From Pectobacterium punjabense (lineage in GTDB: Bacteria; Pseudomonadota; Gammaproteobacteria; Enterobacterales; Enterobacteriaceae), in contig NZ_CP038498.1 in assembly GCF_012427845.1 (NCBI RefSeq), positions 4,650,001 through 4,714,000 of the forward strand: DNA of 64,000 bases. The letters run 5' to 3'. The notes beneath the pieces were generated by a model, which was not told where the DNA came from, made no database searches, and saw nothing but the letters and a program-made list of their open reading frames with translations. Position numbers and translations under genes: made by a program. Below, in pieces: positions 51,895 through 62,606 of this stretch. Within the stretch, counting starts at the first letter, position 1, and the number at the start of each line of letters is the position of its first letter.

Positions 51895-53304
51895 ATGTCC
51901 GCAGAACATGTTTTGACGATGCTGAATGAGCACGAAGTGAAGTTTGTTGATTTACGCTTCACGGATACTAAAGGTAAAGAGCAGCACGTCACCATTCCGG
52001 CTCATCAAGTCAATGCCGACTTCTTCGAAGAAGGTAAAATGTTTGATGGTTCCTCGATTGGCGGCTGGAAAGGTATTAACGAGTCAGACATGGTTCTGAT
52101 GCCAGATGCCAGCACCGCGATGATCGATCCGTTCTTCGAAGATTCTACGCTGATCATTCGTTGTGACATCCTCGAGCCAGGCACCATGCAGGGCTACGAT
52201 CGCGACCCACGTTCTATCGCGAAACGTGCGGAAGATTTCCTGCGTTCTTCTGGCATTGCCGACACCGTACTGTTCGGGCCAGAGCCAGAATTCTTCCTGT
52301 TTGATGACATCCGTTTCGGCAGCAGCACGTCCGGCTCCCACGTTGCTATCGACGATATCGAAGCTTACTGGAACTCCGGTAAAGAATACGAAGGCGGTAA
52401 CAAAGGTCACCGTCCAGGTCTGAAAGGCGGCTACTTCCCAGTTCCACCTGTCGACTCAGCGCAGGACATCCGTTCTGCTATGTGCTTGACCATGGAGCAA
52501 ATGGGTCTGGTTGTTGAAGCTCACCACCACGAAGTGGCAACTGCTGGTCAGAACGAAGTGGCTACCCGCTTCAACACCATGACCAAAAAAGCGGACGAAA
52601 TTCAGATCTACAAATATGTCGTACATAACGTGGCTCACGCCTACGGTAAAACGGCGACCTTCATGCCAAAACCCATGTTCGGTGATAACGGTTCTGGTAT
52701 GCACTGCCACATGTCTCTGTCTAAAGACGGTACTAACCTGTTCGCTGGCGACAAATACGGCGGCCTGTCTGAACTGGCTCTGTTCTACATCGGCGGTGTT
52801 ATCAAACACGCTAAAGCTATCAACGCCCTGGCGAACCCAACCACTAACTCCTACAAGCGTCTGGTCCCAGGCTACGAAGCCCCTGTTATGCTGGCTTACT
52901 CTGCCCGTAACCGTTCTGCTTCAATCCGTATCCCTGTGGTTGCTAGCCCGAAAGCACGTCGTATCGAAGCGCGCTTCCCTGACCCAGCAGCTAACCCATA
53001 CCTGTGCTTCGCCGCACTGCTGATGGCCGGCCTTGACGGTATCATCAACAAAATCCACCCTGGCGATGCGATGGACAAAAACCTGTACGACTTGCCACCG
53101 GAAGAAGAAGCAGAGATTCCAAAAGTTGCAGGTTCTCTGGACGAGGCCCTGGCTGCACTGAACGAAGACCGCGAGTTCCTGACCCGTGGTGGCGTGTTCA
53201 CCGACGACGCTATCGAAGCGTATATCGAACTGCGTAAATCTGAGATTGACCGCGTTCGTATGACGCCACACCCAGTTGAGTTCGAACTGTACTACAGCGT
53301 CTAA
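51895..53304 (+). CDS. glnA: Glutamine synthetase type I
   Basis: GlnA makes glutamine from glutamate, ammonium and ATP and forms a dodecamer. The start [20 protein letters not shown] gives 469 residues, as in E. coli; the upstream open frame to 51736 covers the promoter and is rejected. The adenylylation tyrosine lies in [10 protein letters not shown], so activity is under GlnE control. Metal and ATP residues are in [17 protein letters not shown] and [10 protein letters not shown]. Transcription is from the sigma54 promoter with NtrC. Confidence 0.98.
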   Translation: MSAEHVLTMLNEHEVKFVDLRFTDTKGKEQHVTIPAHQVNADFFEEGKMFDGSSIGGWKGINESDMVLMPDASTAMIDPFFEDSTLIIRCDILEPGTMQGYDRDPRSIAKRAEDFLRSSGIADTVLFGPEPEFFLFDDIRFGSSTSGSHVAIDDIEAYWNSGKEYEGGNKGHRPGLKGGYFPVPPVDSAQDIRSAMCLTMEQMGLVVEAHHHEVATAGQNEVATRFNTMTKKADEIQIYKYVVHNVAHAYGKTATFMPKPMFGDNGSGMHCHMSLSKDGTNLFAGDKYGGLSELALFYIGGVIKHAKAINALANPTTNSYKRLVPGYEAPVMLAYSARNRSASIRIPVVASPKARRIEARFPDPAANPYLCFAALLMAGLDGIINKIHPGDAMDKNLYDLPPEEEAEIPKVAGSLDEALAALNEDREFLTRGGVFTDDAIEAYIELRKSEIDRVRMTPHPVEFELYYSV

Positions 53305-53404
53305 TAATCTCTGCCTTGGCGTGGTTGGGTGTGCTGATACCCGACCATCACCGATAACCAACAGAATACTAAGAAGTTTGTTCTTGTTGCCGTGGAAACG
53401 CTTC

Positions 53405-53429
53405 AGCCCATCTTCGGATGGGCTTTTTT
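53405..53429 (+). terminator. Terminator between glnA and glnL
   Basis: The stem AGCCCATC / GATGGGCT with loop TTCG is followed by TTTTT. It lies about 100 bases after glnA and should cut read-through into glnL, so that glnA is expressed more than glnL-glnG. Confidence 0.92.
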
Positions 53430-53478
53430 CACCACGGGCATTGGCCGTTGTGGCGTAACATCCATCATCCACACTAAA

Positions 53479-53495
53479 TGCACCATGCTGGTGCG
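53479..53495. promoter_or_regulatory. NtrC site at the glnL promoter
   Basis: TGCACCATGCTGGTGCG is an NtrC-type inverted repeat located 13 bases before the glnL start codon. In E. coli NtrC represses the sigma70 promoter of glnL from such a site; the same is likely here. Confidence 0.85.
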
Positions 53496-53507
53496 GGAGT
53501 CTGCGTT

Positions 53508-54557
53508 ATGGCAACAGGCACGCTGCCCGATGCTGGGCAGATCCTAAATTCTCTGATAAATAGCATCTTATTGCTGGATAACGATCTGGCGATTCACTAT
53601 TCCAACCCGGCAGCACAGCAATTACTGGCACAAAGCTCGCGTAAATTATCTGGCACACCGCTGCCCGATTTGCTGGGATATTTTTCTCTGAATATCGATT
53701 TACTGCGTGAAAGTCTGGATTCAGGACAAGGTTTTACGGATAACGAAGTCACCCTCGTCGTGGATGGCAAAGCGCACATCATGTCGCTCACCGCTCAGCG
53801 GGTACAAAACGATTTTATCTTACTGGAAATGGCGCCGATGGATAACCAGCGCCGTCTCAGTCAGGAACAGCTTCAACATGCACAGCAGCAGGCCGCTCGT
53901 GACTTGGTCCGAGGTCTGGCACATGAGATAAAAAATCCGCTTGGAGGATTGCGCGGAGCCGCACAGCTGCTTGCCAAGGCATTGCCCGATCCCGCGTTGA
54001 CGGAATACACCAAGGTCATTATTGAGCAGGCGGATCGCCTGCGTAATCTGGTTGATCGCCTGCTTGGGCCACAACAGCCCGGCCTGCACGTCACTCAAAG
54101 CATCCATCAGGTCGCCGAACGTGTTTGCCAGCTTGTCTCACTGGAAAAGCCAGATAACGTGACGCTGGTAAAAGATTACGATCCTAGCCTGCCGGAGTTA
54201 ACGCACGACCCCGACCAGATTGAACAGGTACTGCTGAATATTACCCGAAATGCGCTACAGGCGCTGGGCGAGGAAGGCGGGACGATTACGATACGTACAC
54301 GCACGGCTTTTCAGCTTACCTTGCACGGTGTGCGCTACCGCCTCGCCGCCCGTATTGATGTGGAAGATGACGGCCCCGGCGTACCCGCTCAGCTACAGGA
54401 CACCCTGTTTTACCCGATGGTAAGCGGGCGCGAAGGGGGAACCGGTTTAGGGCTTTCTATCGCCCGCAGTCTTATCGACCAACACTCCGGTAAAATTGAA
54501 TTTAACAGTTGGCCAGGACACACCGAATTCTCGGTTTACCTGCCCATTCGCCAGTGA
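53508..54557 (+). CDS. glnL: Nitrogen regulation sensor kinase NtrB
   Basis: NtrB is the cytoplasmic histidine kinase and phosphatase for NtrC, controlled by the PII protein GlnB. The 349-residue length equals that of E. coli. It has an N-terminal PAS domain ([21 protein letters not shown]), the H-box [15 protein letters not shown] with H139, and the ATP-binding motifs N (NITRNALQA), G1 (DDGPGV) and G2 (GGTGLGLSI). The start at 53508 lies just after the NtrC site; the frame is open upstream to 53478. Confidence 0.97.
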   Translation: MATGTLPDAGQILNSLINSILLLDNDLAIHYSNPAAQQLLAQSSRKLSGTPLPDLLGYFSLNIDLLRESLDSGQGFTDNEVTLVVDGKAHIMSLTAQRVQNDFILLEMAPMDNQRRLSQEQLQHAQQQAARDLVRGLAHEIKNPLGGLRGAAQLLAKALPDPALTEYTKVIIEQADRLRNLVDRLLGPQQPGLHVTQSIHQVAERVCQLVSLEKPDNVTLVKDYDPSLPELTHDPDQIEQVLLNITRNALQALGEEGGTITIRTRTAFQLTLHGVRYRLAARIDVEDDGPGVPAQLQDTLFYPMVSGREGGTGLGLSIARSLIDQHSGKIEFNSWPGHTEFSVYLPIRQ

Positions 54558-54565
54558 GGTTCACA

Positions 54566-55978
54566 ATGCAACGAGGGATAGTCTGGATTGTCGATGACGA
54601 TAGCTCCATCCGTTGGGTGCTTGAGCGCGCGCTTGCTGGTGCGGGTTTAACCTGCGCAACGTTTGAGAACGGCAATCAGGTATTGCATGCGCTAGCAACA
54701 CAAACCCCCGACGTTCTGCTGTCCGACATCCGCATGCCAGGGATGGATGGACTAGCGCTCTTACAGCAAATCAAACAGCGCCACCCAATGCTCCCGGTCA
54801 TCATTATGACGGCACATTCCGATCTGGATGCTGCCGTCAGCGCTTATCAACAAGGTGCGTTCGACTATTTGCCGAAACCCTTTGATATTGATGAGGCCGT
54901 TGCGCTAGTTGAACGTGCAATCAGCCATTATCTGGAGCAACAGCAGCCGGTACGTAGCCAGCCGATCAATGGTCCGACAACGGACATTATCGGTGAAGCG
55001 CCTGCGATGCAGGATGTCTTTCGCATTATCGGTCGCCTATCTCGTTCGTCGATCAGTGTGCTGATTAACGGCGAATCGGGAACTGGTAAAGAGCTGGTGG
55101 CACACGCCCTGCATCGCCACAGCCCGCGCACCAAAGCTCCTTTTATCGCTCTGAATATGGCCGCTATTCCCAAAGATCTGATCGAATCGGAACTGTTCGG
55201 CCATGAAAAAGGCGCGTTTACAGGCGCAAACCAGATCCGTCAGGGTCGTTTTGAGCAGGCCGATGGCGGTACGCTGTTTCTGGATGAAATCGGCGATATG
55301 CCGCTAGACGTACAAACACGTCTGCTGCGCGTATTGGCAGATGGACAGTTTTACCGCGTTGGCGGCTATGCAGCGGTGAAAGTGGATGTCCGCATTATTG
55401 CGGCAACGCACCAAAATCTTGAACAACGCGTGCAGGAAGGCAAATTCCGTGATGACCTATTTCATCGCCTGAATGTGATCCGCGTTCATCTGCCGCCGCT
55501 ACGTGAGCGTCGGGAAGATATCCCCCGTCTGGCACGTTATTTCTTGCAGGCCACGGCCAAAGAGCTGGGTGTCGAGCCGAAGAATTTGCATCCAGAAGCG
55601 GAAACGGCATTAACCCGTTTACCGTGGCCTGGCAACGTTCGCCAATTGGAGAACACCTGCCGCTGGTTGACGGTCATGGCCGCTGGTCAGGAAGTGTTGA
55701 TCCAAGATCTGCCGCCTGAACTGTTCGAGACCACCGCGCCCGATTCTACCGTGCATATTCTGCCAGACAGTTGGGCCACGCTATTAGCACAATGGGCCGA
55801 TCGCGCACTGCGTTCCGGTCATCAAAACCTGCTGGCGGAAGCGCAACCAGAAATGGAAAGAACGCTACTGACAACGGCACTTCGGCATACTCAGGGACAT
55901 AAACAGGAAGCGGCAAGATTGCTGGGATGGGGTAGAAATACCCTGACTCGTAAATTAAAAGAGCTGGGAATGGAGTAG
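54566..55978 (+). CDS. glnG: Nitrogen response regulator NtrC
   Basis: NtrC is the sigma54-dependent activator of nitrogen genes. The 470-residue protein has a receiver domain with phosphorylation site D54 ([12 protein letters not shown]), an AAA+ domain with Walker [12 protein letters not shown], the sigma54-contacting GAFTGA loop and Walker B FLDEIG, then a Fis-type helix-turn-helix ([32 protein letters not shown]). The start is eight bases after glnL, in one operon. The frame open to 54509 overlaps glnL and is rejected. Confidence 0.97.
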   Translation: MQRGIVWIVDDDSSIRWVLERALAGAGLTCATFENGNQVLHALATQTPDVLLSDIRMPGMDGLALLQQIKQRHPMLPVIIMTAHSDLDAAVSAYQQGAFDYLPKPFDIDEAVALVERAISHYLEQQQPVRSQPINGPTTDIIGEAPAMQDVFRIIGRLSRSSISVLINGESGTGKELVAHALHRHSPRTKAPFIALNMAAIPKDLIESELFGHEKGAFTGANQIRQGRFEQADGGTLFLDEIGDMPLDVQTRLLRVLADGQFYRVGGYAAVKVDVRIIAATHQNLEQRVQEGKFRDDLFHRLNVIRVHLPPLRERREDIPRLARYFLQATAKELGVEPKNLHPEAETALTRLPWPGNVRQLENTCRWLTVMAAGQEVLIQDLPPELFETTAPDSTVHILPDSWATLLAQWADRALRSGHQNLLAEAQPEMERTLLTTALRHTQGHKQEAARLLGWGRNTLTRKLKELGME

Positions 55979-56121
55979 CGAGATTGTTTTTTTATTGCTC
56001 AATTGTTAACAAACAATTTGGTGATAAAAAATACAATCTGGCGCACGAAATTGTCATTAATTTGTCCTTTACTTGCCTTGAGCCAGCAGTATGATCGTGT
56101 CGCTGATTCGGGAGGAATACC

Positions 56122-56259
56122 ATGCTGGACTCATTGATTTCTGCGGCGACACTTTCCGTTGCAACACACGGCGCTGAAATTGGCTCTGCGGCAAGCCATT
56201 CGCCGCAGGCTGCTATTGCCGCCGTTTTGTGTGCCGCGCTGATTAACTTCTTTAGTTAA
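56122..56259 (+). CDS. yshB: Small protein YshB
   Basis: A 45-residue frame begins at ATG 56122 with the strong ribosome binding site GGGAGGAATACC. It ends SHSPQAAIAAVLCAALINFFS, which matches the C-terminal part of E. coli YshB (36 residues), found at the same place between glnG and hemN. The C-terminal half is hydrophobic and may sit in the inner membrane. YshB has been linked to intracellular growth in Salmonella; its role here is unknown. A terminator follows. Confidence 0.8.
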   Translation: MLDSLISAATLSVATHGAEIGSAASHSPQAAIAAVLCAALINFFS

Positions 56260-56277
56260 TCAGAGAAAAGTTAAGAG

Positions 56278-56316
56278 AACAGCCAGCCGGTCTGAACACC
56301 GACTGGCTGTTTTTTT
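56278..56316. terminator. Bidirectional terminator between yshB and hemN
   Basis: The stem ACAGCCAGCCGG / CCGACTGGCTGT has one mismatch and an 8-base loop and is followed by a run of seven Ts. On the other side, AAs precede it, so it may serve hemN as well. Confidence 0.9.
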
Positions 56317-56318
56317 GG

Positions 56319-57692
56319 TTAAATCACGCGGGAAAATTGCTGTGTCCTGAGCTTGCTACGTAAATAAACATCAAAACACATGCAGATATTGCGAATCAGC
56401 AAACGTCCTTTCGGCGTCACCACCAGTCCGTCCTGCTGACTATCGACCAGCCCATCAGCCACCAGCGGTGCCAATAGCGCTAAATCCTGCTCAAAGTAGG
56501 TTTTAAAATCGATCGCGTATTCTGCTTCAATCGGCGCATAGCTGAGTTGGAAATTACAGATAAGCGTCTTAATCACATCGCGGCGAAGACAATCATCACG
56601 CGTCAGCTGTAATCCACGCCACAAGCCATGCCCTTGGTCTTTAACCTGTGCATAATACTGCTTCAGCTCTTTCTGGTTCTGAGCATAGCTATCACCGATC
56701 ATACTAATCGCTGAAACACCCATACCAAGCAGATCGCTATCGCCTTGCGTCGTATAGCCCTGGAAATTGCGATGCAATTTCCCTTCTCGCTGCGCCACCG
56801 CCAGCTCATCGTCAGGGCGAGCAAAGTGATCCATACCGATAAACTGGTAGCCCGATTGCGTCAGCGACCCAATCGTCTGTTGCAGAATATCCAGCTTTTG
56901 CTCCGCGCTCGGTAAATCCGCGTCTTTAATTTTACGCTGTGCCGCGAATAGGCTAGGTAAATGCGCATAGTTAAAAACACTCAGTCGATGCGGACTTAAT
57001 TCCGCAACGCGCTGTAGCGTAAAGGCGAAGCTTTCCGGCGTTTGCTTCGGCAGGCCGTAAATCAAATCAATATTGGTTGAGGTGAAGCCAAGCGCCTTTG
57101 CCCGTTCAATAAGGGCAAAAATAAAGTCTTCATCCTGCTCACGATTGACAAGCTTCTGAACGTCTTTATTAAAATCCTGCACCCCCATGCTAAGGCGGTT
57201 AAACCCTTCAGCACGTAGATGGTCGAGAACATCCAGTTCAATTTCCCGCGGATCAACTTCAAGCGACAGCTCAGCCTGCTCGGAAAAAGAGAACAGCTCA
57301 CGCAACAGTGACATCAGCCGGCTAATTTGTGCTGTATTCAGGTAGGTCGGCGTACCGCCGCCCCAATGCAATTGCGTCACCATTCGTCCGACGAATAGCG
57401 GCGCGCGCTGACGAATCTCCAGCTCCAGCACATCAAGGTATTCATCCGCTTTATGCTGCTGACGCGTAACCAGCTTATTACAGCCGCAGAAATAGCACAG
57501 CCGATGGCAAAAAGGGATGTGGATATACAGCGACAGCGGTCGCTGCGGATAACGGGCAATGGCATGCTGAAACGCAGGCTCATCGTAAGCTTCACTGAAT
57601 TCTAACGCTGTGGGATAAGACGTATAACGCGGCCCAGAATAGTTATATTTTTGAATCAGGGCCAGATCCCAGTCAACGGACGGTATCGACAT
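56319..57692 (-). CDS. hemN: Oxygen-independent coproporphyrinogen III oxidase
   Basis: HemN oxidatively decarboxylates coproporphyrinogen III in anaerobic heme synthesis. This radical-SAM enzyme has the iron-sulfur motif CHRLCYFCGC near residues 62-71 and the start MSIPSVDWDLALIQKYNYSGPRYTSYPTALEF of the family. The 457-residue length equals that of E. coli. It lies next to yihI on the same strand with a gap of about 140-310 bases that holds a repeat. Confidence 0.97.
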   Translation of the reverse strand: MSIPSVDWDLALIQKYNYSGPRYTSYPTALEFSEAYDEPAFQHAIARYPQRPLSLYIHIPFCHRLCYFCGCNKLVTRQQHKADEYLDVLELEIRQRAPLFVGRMVTQLHWGGGTPTYLNTAQISRLMSLLRELFSFSEQAELSLEVDPREIELDVLDHLRAEGFNRLSMGVQDFNKDVQKLVNREQDEDFIFALIERAKALGFTSTNIDLIYGLPKQTPESFAFTLQRVAELSPHRLSVFNYAHLPSLFAAQRKIKDADLPSAEQKLDILQQTIGSLTQSGYQFIGMDHFARPDDELAVAQREGKLHRNFQGYTTQGDSDLLGMGVSAISMIGDSYAQNQKELKQYYAQVKDQGHGLWRGLQLTRDDCLRRDVIKTLICNFQLSYAPIEAEYAIDFKTYFEQDLALLAPLVADGLVDSQQDGLVVTPKGRLLIRNICMCFDVYLRSKLRTQQFSRVI

Positions 57693-57795
57693 ATTCGCTC
57701 ACTCCTTCCAGTTTTTACTCGGTGGGTTATCCTTCCCCTCCTTCAGATCACCAAAAAACGGCGTTCAAAAGCGCTCCCGGCATTTCGCTACTCAC

Positions 57796-57860
57796 CTCAT
57801 CCCTGATGACTCACAGCCCTAAAGGGCTGCGTTCAAAAACGTTTCCTATGTTCTTGTTTT
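57796..57860. repeat. Modular hairpin repeat, copy 2
   Basis: This segment repeats the layout of 20352-20424: CTCATCCCTGA, then a stem-AA-stem hairpin (CAGCCCT-AA-AGGGCTG at 57814-57829), then GTTCAAAAACGTTTCCTA. The hairpin stem differs in sequence from copy 1 but keeps pairing and the AA loop, which supports selection on structure. It lies downstream of yihI and upstream of hemN and overlaps the 3' end of a tiny ORF. Confidence 0.65.
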
Positions 57861-58003
57861 GGGCGTCGAACCTGATTCACGCGCCCGTTAAACAAGGCGC
57901 GATGCAACCGATGCTTACGCTTCGACAATAACCATAGTTTACTGAACAGACAGAGCAGATAAAACGCAACCAGCAATATCAGGAACAGAAACAGCCATTT
58001 CAT
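57833..58003 (-). CDS. Possible small membrane protein downstream of yihI
   Basis: The 56-residue frame begins four bases after the yihI stop (TAATCAATG). It starts MKWLFLFLILLVAFYLLCLF, a convincing membrane anchor, then SKLWLLSKRKHRLHR and a basic tail. There is no clear ribosome binding site; translation could be coupled to yihI. The last residues fall in the repeat at 57796-57860, so the C-terminus may not be conserved. I know no named homologue. Confidence 0.45.
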   Translation of the reverse strand: MKWLFLFLILLVAFYLLCLFSKLWLLSKRKHRLHRALFNGRVNQVRRPKQEHRKRF

Positions 58004-58006
58004 TGA

Positions 58007-58561
58007 TTAGAACGCGTCTTTCGGGTTATTACGTTTTAAAAGCTGCAACATGTCTTCCTGTTGCTCTTCTTCATCATCATCACCCAGCTCGATTCCAAGC
58101 TCTTCCATCAGGATATCGATACGATCCAGCGTTTCGTCAACCCATGACTGATCTTTAGCGCTCAGCGTTTCACCGCTATCCAGACGATCCAACAGGGCAT
58201 CCAGACGCGCATCGTTCTCTAACATTTCCAGCTCTTCTTCTGGAGACATTGTCGGCTTGGCAGCAACGGCTTTCTCCACGGGCGCAGAAGGCTTTGACTT
58301 AGGCTTCGGTTTAGTGATAGCGCTATCTAACACGCCAAGCTGTACAGGCTTTTTACTACCAATACGCGGATCGGCTACTTTACGTTGCCCGGACTTCTGG
58401 TCAGAAGACGCTTTTTCCTGAGTTCGGCTACCCGCAGCATGACCACGATGTTTTTTATCTCTTTTCCGCTCACGCGCTTCACGCTCCAGCTCTTCGCGGG
58501 ATTTTCTTTTTACTTTGGGCTTTTCTGCCTTATCGGCAGCCCCTTTGACAGGTCGGTTCAT
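58007..58561 (-). CDS. yihI: Der GTPase-activating protein YihI
   Basis: YihI stimulates the GTPase of the ribosome assembly factor Der. The 184-residue protein has a very basic N-terminal tail ([20 protein letters not shown] and HRGHAAGSR) and an acidic C-terminal part ([20 protein letters not shown]), as in E. coli. Ribosome assembly genes engB and the rRNA methylases also occur in the window. Confidence 0.9.
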   Translation of the reverse strand: MNRPVKGAADKAEKPKVKRKSREELEREARERKRDKKHRGHAAGSRTQEKASSDQKSGQRKVADPRIGSKKPVQLGVLDSAITKPKPKSKPSAPVEKAVAAKPTMSPEEELEMLENDARLDALLDRLDSGETLSAKDQSWVDETLDRIDILMEELGIELGDDDEEEQQEDMLQLLKRNNPKDAF

Positions 58562-58764
58562 AATGTTGTTCTCAGGTACACAGATATAAGGGAAGTGCGG
58601 CGGAATCTAGCAGAAAGCCCGATAATAAAAAAGCGCCCACATCAGACGACCGAGCTTTTCTTTTCATATCAGTCTGCTGCACTTTAAGGCAGATAAACCC
58701 GCCTTTATTGTCAGTTACAGGTATAATCCCCAACCAGACAGAGATCCAGACAGAGATAACGATC

Positions 58765-59400
58765 GTGACCCAGCAATATAACTACCACATGACGCGTTTT
58801 ATCATCAGCGCCCCGGATATTCGCCATCTGGCAACAGATAGCGGTATTGAAGTGGCCTTTGCTGGGCGTTCTAACGCCGGAAAATCCAGCGCGCTGAATA
58901 CGCTGACCAACCAGAAGAACCTGGCGCGAACCAGTAAAACGCCGGGCCGTACTCAGTTGATTAACCTGTTCCAGGTGGCAGACGATGTACGTTTAGTCGA
59001 TCTCCCTGGCTATGGTTATGCCGAAGTGCCAGAGCAAATGAAGATCAAATGGCAACGTGCGCTCGGTGAATATCTGCAAAAGCGTAACAGCCTAAAGGGT
59101 CTGGTTGTGCTTATGGATATTCGTCATCCTTTGAAAGATCTCGATCAGCAAATGATTCAGTGGGCTGTCGATGTCGAGCTTCCGGTCTTAGTACTACTGA
59201 CCAAAGCCGATAAGCTGGCTTCAGGTGCACGTAAGACACAGTTGCATATGGTTCGCGAGGCTGTCGTGCCATTTATGGGTGATATTCAGGTTGAGGCATT
59301 TTCGTCACTGAAAAAACTCGGCGTCGATAAACTACGGCAGAAATTGGATAACTGGTTCAGCACGCTGCCACACGCTGAAGAAGAACAAGAAGCAGAATAA
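58765..59400 (+). CDS. engB: Ribosome biogenesis GTP-binding protein EngB (YsxC/YihA)
   Basis: EngB is an essential GTPase for 50S subunit assembly and division. The G1 motif is [10 protein letters not shown]3 is DLPGYGY and G4 is TKADK. The start is placed at the GTG at 58765 ([21 protein letters not shown]), which yields 211 residues against 210 in E. coli; the frame is open to ATG 58708 but the longer N-terminus has no match. It diverges from yihI and converges on spf. Confidence 0.93.
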   Translation: MTQQYNYHMTRFIISAPDIRHLATDSGIEVAFAGRSNAGKSSALNTLTNQKNLARTSKTPGRTQLINLFQVADDVRLVDLPGYGYAEVPEQMKIKWQRALGEYLQKRNSLKGLVVLMDIRHPLKDLDQQMIQWAVDVELPVLVLLTKADKLASGARKTQLHMVREAVVPFMGDIQVEAFSSLKKLGVDKLRQKLDNWFSTLPHAEEEQEAE

Positions 59401-59564
59401 TTCTTTCACGTGGTGCAGAGTATCATTACTCGCATCACGTACCCACTTTCCCGCAATGATCGCCCACCAGAGACGTTCTTTTCACACTCGAAACTGTGCT
59501 GACCCGCTGCTGTCTATCAGGCAATTATTGGCGTTTTAAGGGCAAAAAATCCTGGATAAAGCCC
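59401..59564. other. Gap between engB and spf
   Basis: This gap of 164 bases lies after engB. I see no gene; the engB terminator is not obvious. Confidence 0.3.
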
Positions 59565-59672
59565 ATAAAAAACGCCCCGCTCAAAACTGAGCGGGGCGGC
59601 TAATATTCAGCCAAATCCGATTACGTGAAGTAAAAGGTCTGAAAGATAGAACATCTTACCTCTGTACCCTAC
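59565..59672 (-). ncRNA. spf: Spot 42 RNA
   Basis: The minus strand gives GTAGGGTACAGAGGTAAG at the 5' end and agrees almost base for base with the 109-base Spot 42 RNA of E. coli through GGCTGAATATTAGCC. It ends with the terminator hairpin CCGCTCAGTTTTGAGCGG plus a T run. Only the loop and stem of the terminator differ. Spot 42 base-pairs with galK and other carbon-catabolism mRNAs with Hfq and is repressed by CRP-cAMP. It lies between engB and polA, as in E. coli. Confidence 0.97.
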
Positions 59673-59816
59673 GTCTTTAACTCTACCCTATTTTTTCACG
59701 GGAACAAAGGCTTTTTTGTTGTTTACTTTCATAGAAAATGGTTATCGATTACACAAAGTTAAACCAGGTCACACAATACTGTTATTTAATTACAGAAATA
59801 GCGTAAGAATCGGCCA

Positions 59817-62606
59817 TTAATGTGCTTGATCCCAGTTCATGCCCGTGCCGATGTCTACCTGCAACGGAACATTCAATTGCATACAACCTTCCATTAATAC
59901 TTTGATTTTACTAATAGATTCCTCAATAACCGAATCGTGGATCTCGAAAACCAGTTCATCGTGAACCTGCATGATCATCTTCACCTTCGGCGCGTCTTTC
60001 TGTAGCCAGTCGTCAATCGCGATCATGGCTTTCTTAATAATATCCGCAGCGGTCCCCTGCATCGGGGCGTTAATCGCCGCGCGTTCCGCGCCTTTACGCG
60101 CCATCGCATTACGAGAATGGATATCTGGCAGGTAGAGACGGCGACCATCCAATGTAGACACATAGCCATGTTCCGCAGCCTGTTGGCGCGTCCGCTCCAT
60201 GTAATCCTGCACACCAGGATAACGCTCAAAATACAGGTTCATGTATTTCTGCGATTCGCTACGGGGAATGTTCAACTGGCGTGACAAGCCAAATGCGCTC
60301 ATGCCGTAGATCAGACCGAAGTTGATCGCTTTCGCACTACGACGCTGTTCTGCTGTCACCTTATCTAACGCGATGCCAAACACTTCTGACGCCGTTGCAC
60401 GGTGGATATCCAATCCGTTTGCGAACGCATTCAACAGCCCTTTATCACCCGATAGATGCGCCATAATTCGCAGCTCAATTTGCGAGTAGTCCGCCGCCAC
60501 AATGCTGTAGCCCTTAGGTGCAATAAATGCCTGACGAATACGACGCCCTTCATCATTACGAACCGGGATATTTTGCAGGTTAGGATCGCTGGAAGACAAA
60601 CGTCCGGTTGCAGTAACGGCCTGATGATAAGACGTATGCACTCGCTTCGTTGCCGGATTGATCATCAGCGGCAGCTTATCGGTGTAAGTAGATTTCAGCT
60701 TGGCTAAGCCACGATACTCTAGGATCAGCTTCGGCAGAGGGTAATCAAGCGCCAGTTCAGCCAGCACTTCTTCATTGGTTGATGGTGCGCCTTTTGGCGT
60801 TTTCTTCAGAATCGGCAGCTTTTGCTTTTCATACAGAATGCCCTGTAGCTGCTTGGTCGATGAGAGATTGAACTCTTCACCCGCCAGCTCATACGCTTCT
60901 GTTTCCAGCTCCGCCAAACGAGTCGTTAGCTCTTTTGAGTGTTCTGCCAGAATCGCGGGATCGATCAGCACGCCCGTACGCTCGATGCGGGATAAAACTG
61001 GCACCAGCGGCATATCAATCGTCTGGAAGACCTGACACAGATCGGCATGTGGCTGGAGTTTCCCCCAGAGCTTCTGGTGCAGATGCAGCGTAACGTCCGC
61101 ATCCTCGGCCGCATACGGCCCAGCCTGTTCCAGTGCGATCTGATTAAACGTCAGCTGATTTTTTCCTTTACCCGCAATTTCTTCAAAAGTAATAGTCTTG
61201 TGGTTCAGATAGCGTTCGGCCAGACTATCCATATCGTGACGACCCGCCACACTATCAAGCACGTAAGATTCCAACATGGTATCAAACGCGATGCCGCGTA
61301 AATCGATGTCATACCGTTGCATCACGCCTTTATCAAATTTGAGATTCTGGCCAATCTTAAGCAGCTTCTCATCTTCCAGCAGCGGTTTAAACAATGCCAA
61401 TACCGTGGTGCGATCCAACTGCTCCGGCGCATCCAAATAATCATGTGCCAACGGTAAATAAGCCGCTTCACCGGGCTTAATCGCAAATGACAAACCAATC
61501 AGATTGGCTGTGAGCGTATCCAGTCCGTCGGTTTCTGTATCAAAAGCGAAAACTTCAGCCTGTTTTAAACGCTCAACCCAATCCAGCAGCGTTTTTTCAT
61601 CAAGAATAGTGACATAGCCATCGGCAGAAAGCGTAGGCGCATTATCTTCTTCAGCAGCCTGCTCAACTACCACGTTACTTATGGCCTGAGCTGGCTGGCT
61701 GCTCTTTTTACCCTGCATCCAGGTGCCTGATTCAATATCTGATAACCAGCGTTTAAATTCATAACGGGAAAAGAGGCGATGCAGTTCATCCACATCCAGC
61801 TCGTTAACGGTGAGCTGATCGCAGCTAAGTTCCAGCTCAACATCCGTTTTAATGGTGGCAAGCTGATAAGAGAGGTAGGCCACTTCTTTATGCTGTTCCA
61901 GCTTCGGCGCCATAGTTTTCGCGCCACGGAAGGAAAGCCCGGCAATTTTATCGAGATTGGCATAGAGCGAATCCAGCCCGCCAAGCCCTTGCAATAGCGC
62001 CTGAGCCGTTTTTTCACCCACACCAGGCACACCGGGAATGTTATCCGATGCATCTCCCATCAACGCGAGGAAATCGATAATCAGCTCAGGAGGAATACCG
62101 TATTTATCACACACTTCCTGTGGGCCAAGAATGGTGTTGTTCATGGTGTTAATGAGCGTCACGCTCGGCGTTACAAGCTGTGCCATATCTTTATCGCCGG
62201 TACTAATCAGCACCGACTTACCCGCTTTTTCCGCCTGCACCGCGAGTGTACCAATGACATCGTCCGCTTCTACACCAGAAACAGCCAAAAGCGGCAACCC
62301 CATTGCTTTCACCATATTATGCAGAGGTTCTATCTGTTCGCGTAGATCCTCCGGCATAGGTGGGCGGTGAGCTTTATAGTTTTCGAACAGCTCATCGCGA
62401 AACGTTTTCCCTTTCGCATCAAAAACAACGGCAACGTGGCTGGGGCTATATTGCAGCAGCAAACTGCGTAGCATATTCAGTACGCCATACATTGCACCGG
62501 TTGCTTCTCCCGCGCTGTTTGTTAACGGTGGGAAAGCGTGATACGCACGATACAAATAGGATGAACCGTCTACCAGTATTAAAGGGTTTTCTGCAATCTG
62601 AGCCAT
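59817..62606 (-). CDS. polA: DNA polymerase I
   Basis: Pol I fills gaps and removes RNA primers. The 929-residue protein (928 in E. coli) carries a 5'-3' nuclease domain ([19 protein letters not shown]), a 3'-5' exonuclease domain ([19 protein letters not shown], with D and E metal ligands) and the polymerase domain with motif [17 protein letters not shown], motif [21 protein letters not shown] and motif C VHDELVFE. All motifs are intact. Confidence 0.98.
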   Translation of the reverse strand: MAQIAENPLILVDGSSYLYRAYHAFPPLTNSAGEATGAMYGVLNMLRSLLLQYSPSHVAVVFDAKGKTFRDELFENYKAHRPPMPEDLREQIEPLHNMVKAMGLPLLAVSGVEADDVIGTLAVQAEKAGKSVLISTGDKDMAQLVTPSVTLINTMNNTILGPQEVCDKYGIPPELIIDFLALMGDASDNIPGVPGVGEKTAQALLQGLGGLDSLYANLDKIAGLSFRGAKTMAPKLEQHKEVAYLSYQLATIKTDVELELSCDQLTVNELDVDELHRLFSRYEFKRWLSDIESGTWMQGKKSSQPAQAISNVVVEQAAEEDNAPTLSADGYVTILDEKTLLDWVERLKQAEVFAFDTETDGLDTLTANLIGLSFAIKPGEAAYLPLAHDYLDAPEQLDRTTVLALFKPLLEDEKLLKIGQNLKFDKGVMQRYDIDLRGIAFDTMLESYVLDSVAGRHDMDSLAERYLNHKTITFEEIAGKGKNQLTFNQIALEQAGPYAAEDADVTLHLHQKLWGKLQPHADLCQVFQTIDMPLVPVLSRIERTGVLIDPAILAEHSKELTTRLAELETEAYELAGEEFNLSSTKQLQGILYEKQKLPILKKTPKGAPSTNEEVLAELALDYPLPKLILEYRGLAKLKSTYTDKLPLMINPATKRVHTSYHQAVTATGRLSSSDPNLQNIPVRNDEGRRIRQAFIAPKGYSIVAADYSQIELRIMAHLSGDKGLLNAFANGLDIHRATASEVFGIALDKVTAEQRRSAKAINFGLIYGMSAFGLSRQLNIPRSESQKYMNLYFERYPGVQDYMERTRQQAAEHGYVSTLDGRRLYLPDIHSRNAMARKGAERAAINAPMQGTAADIIKKAMIAIDDWLQKDAPKVKMIMQVHDELVFEIHDSVIEESISKIKVLMEGCMQLNVPLQVDIGTGMNWDQAH

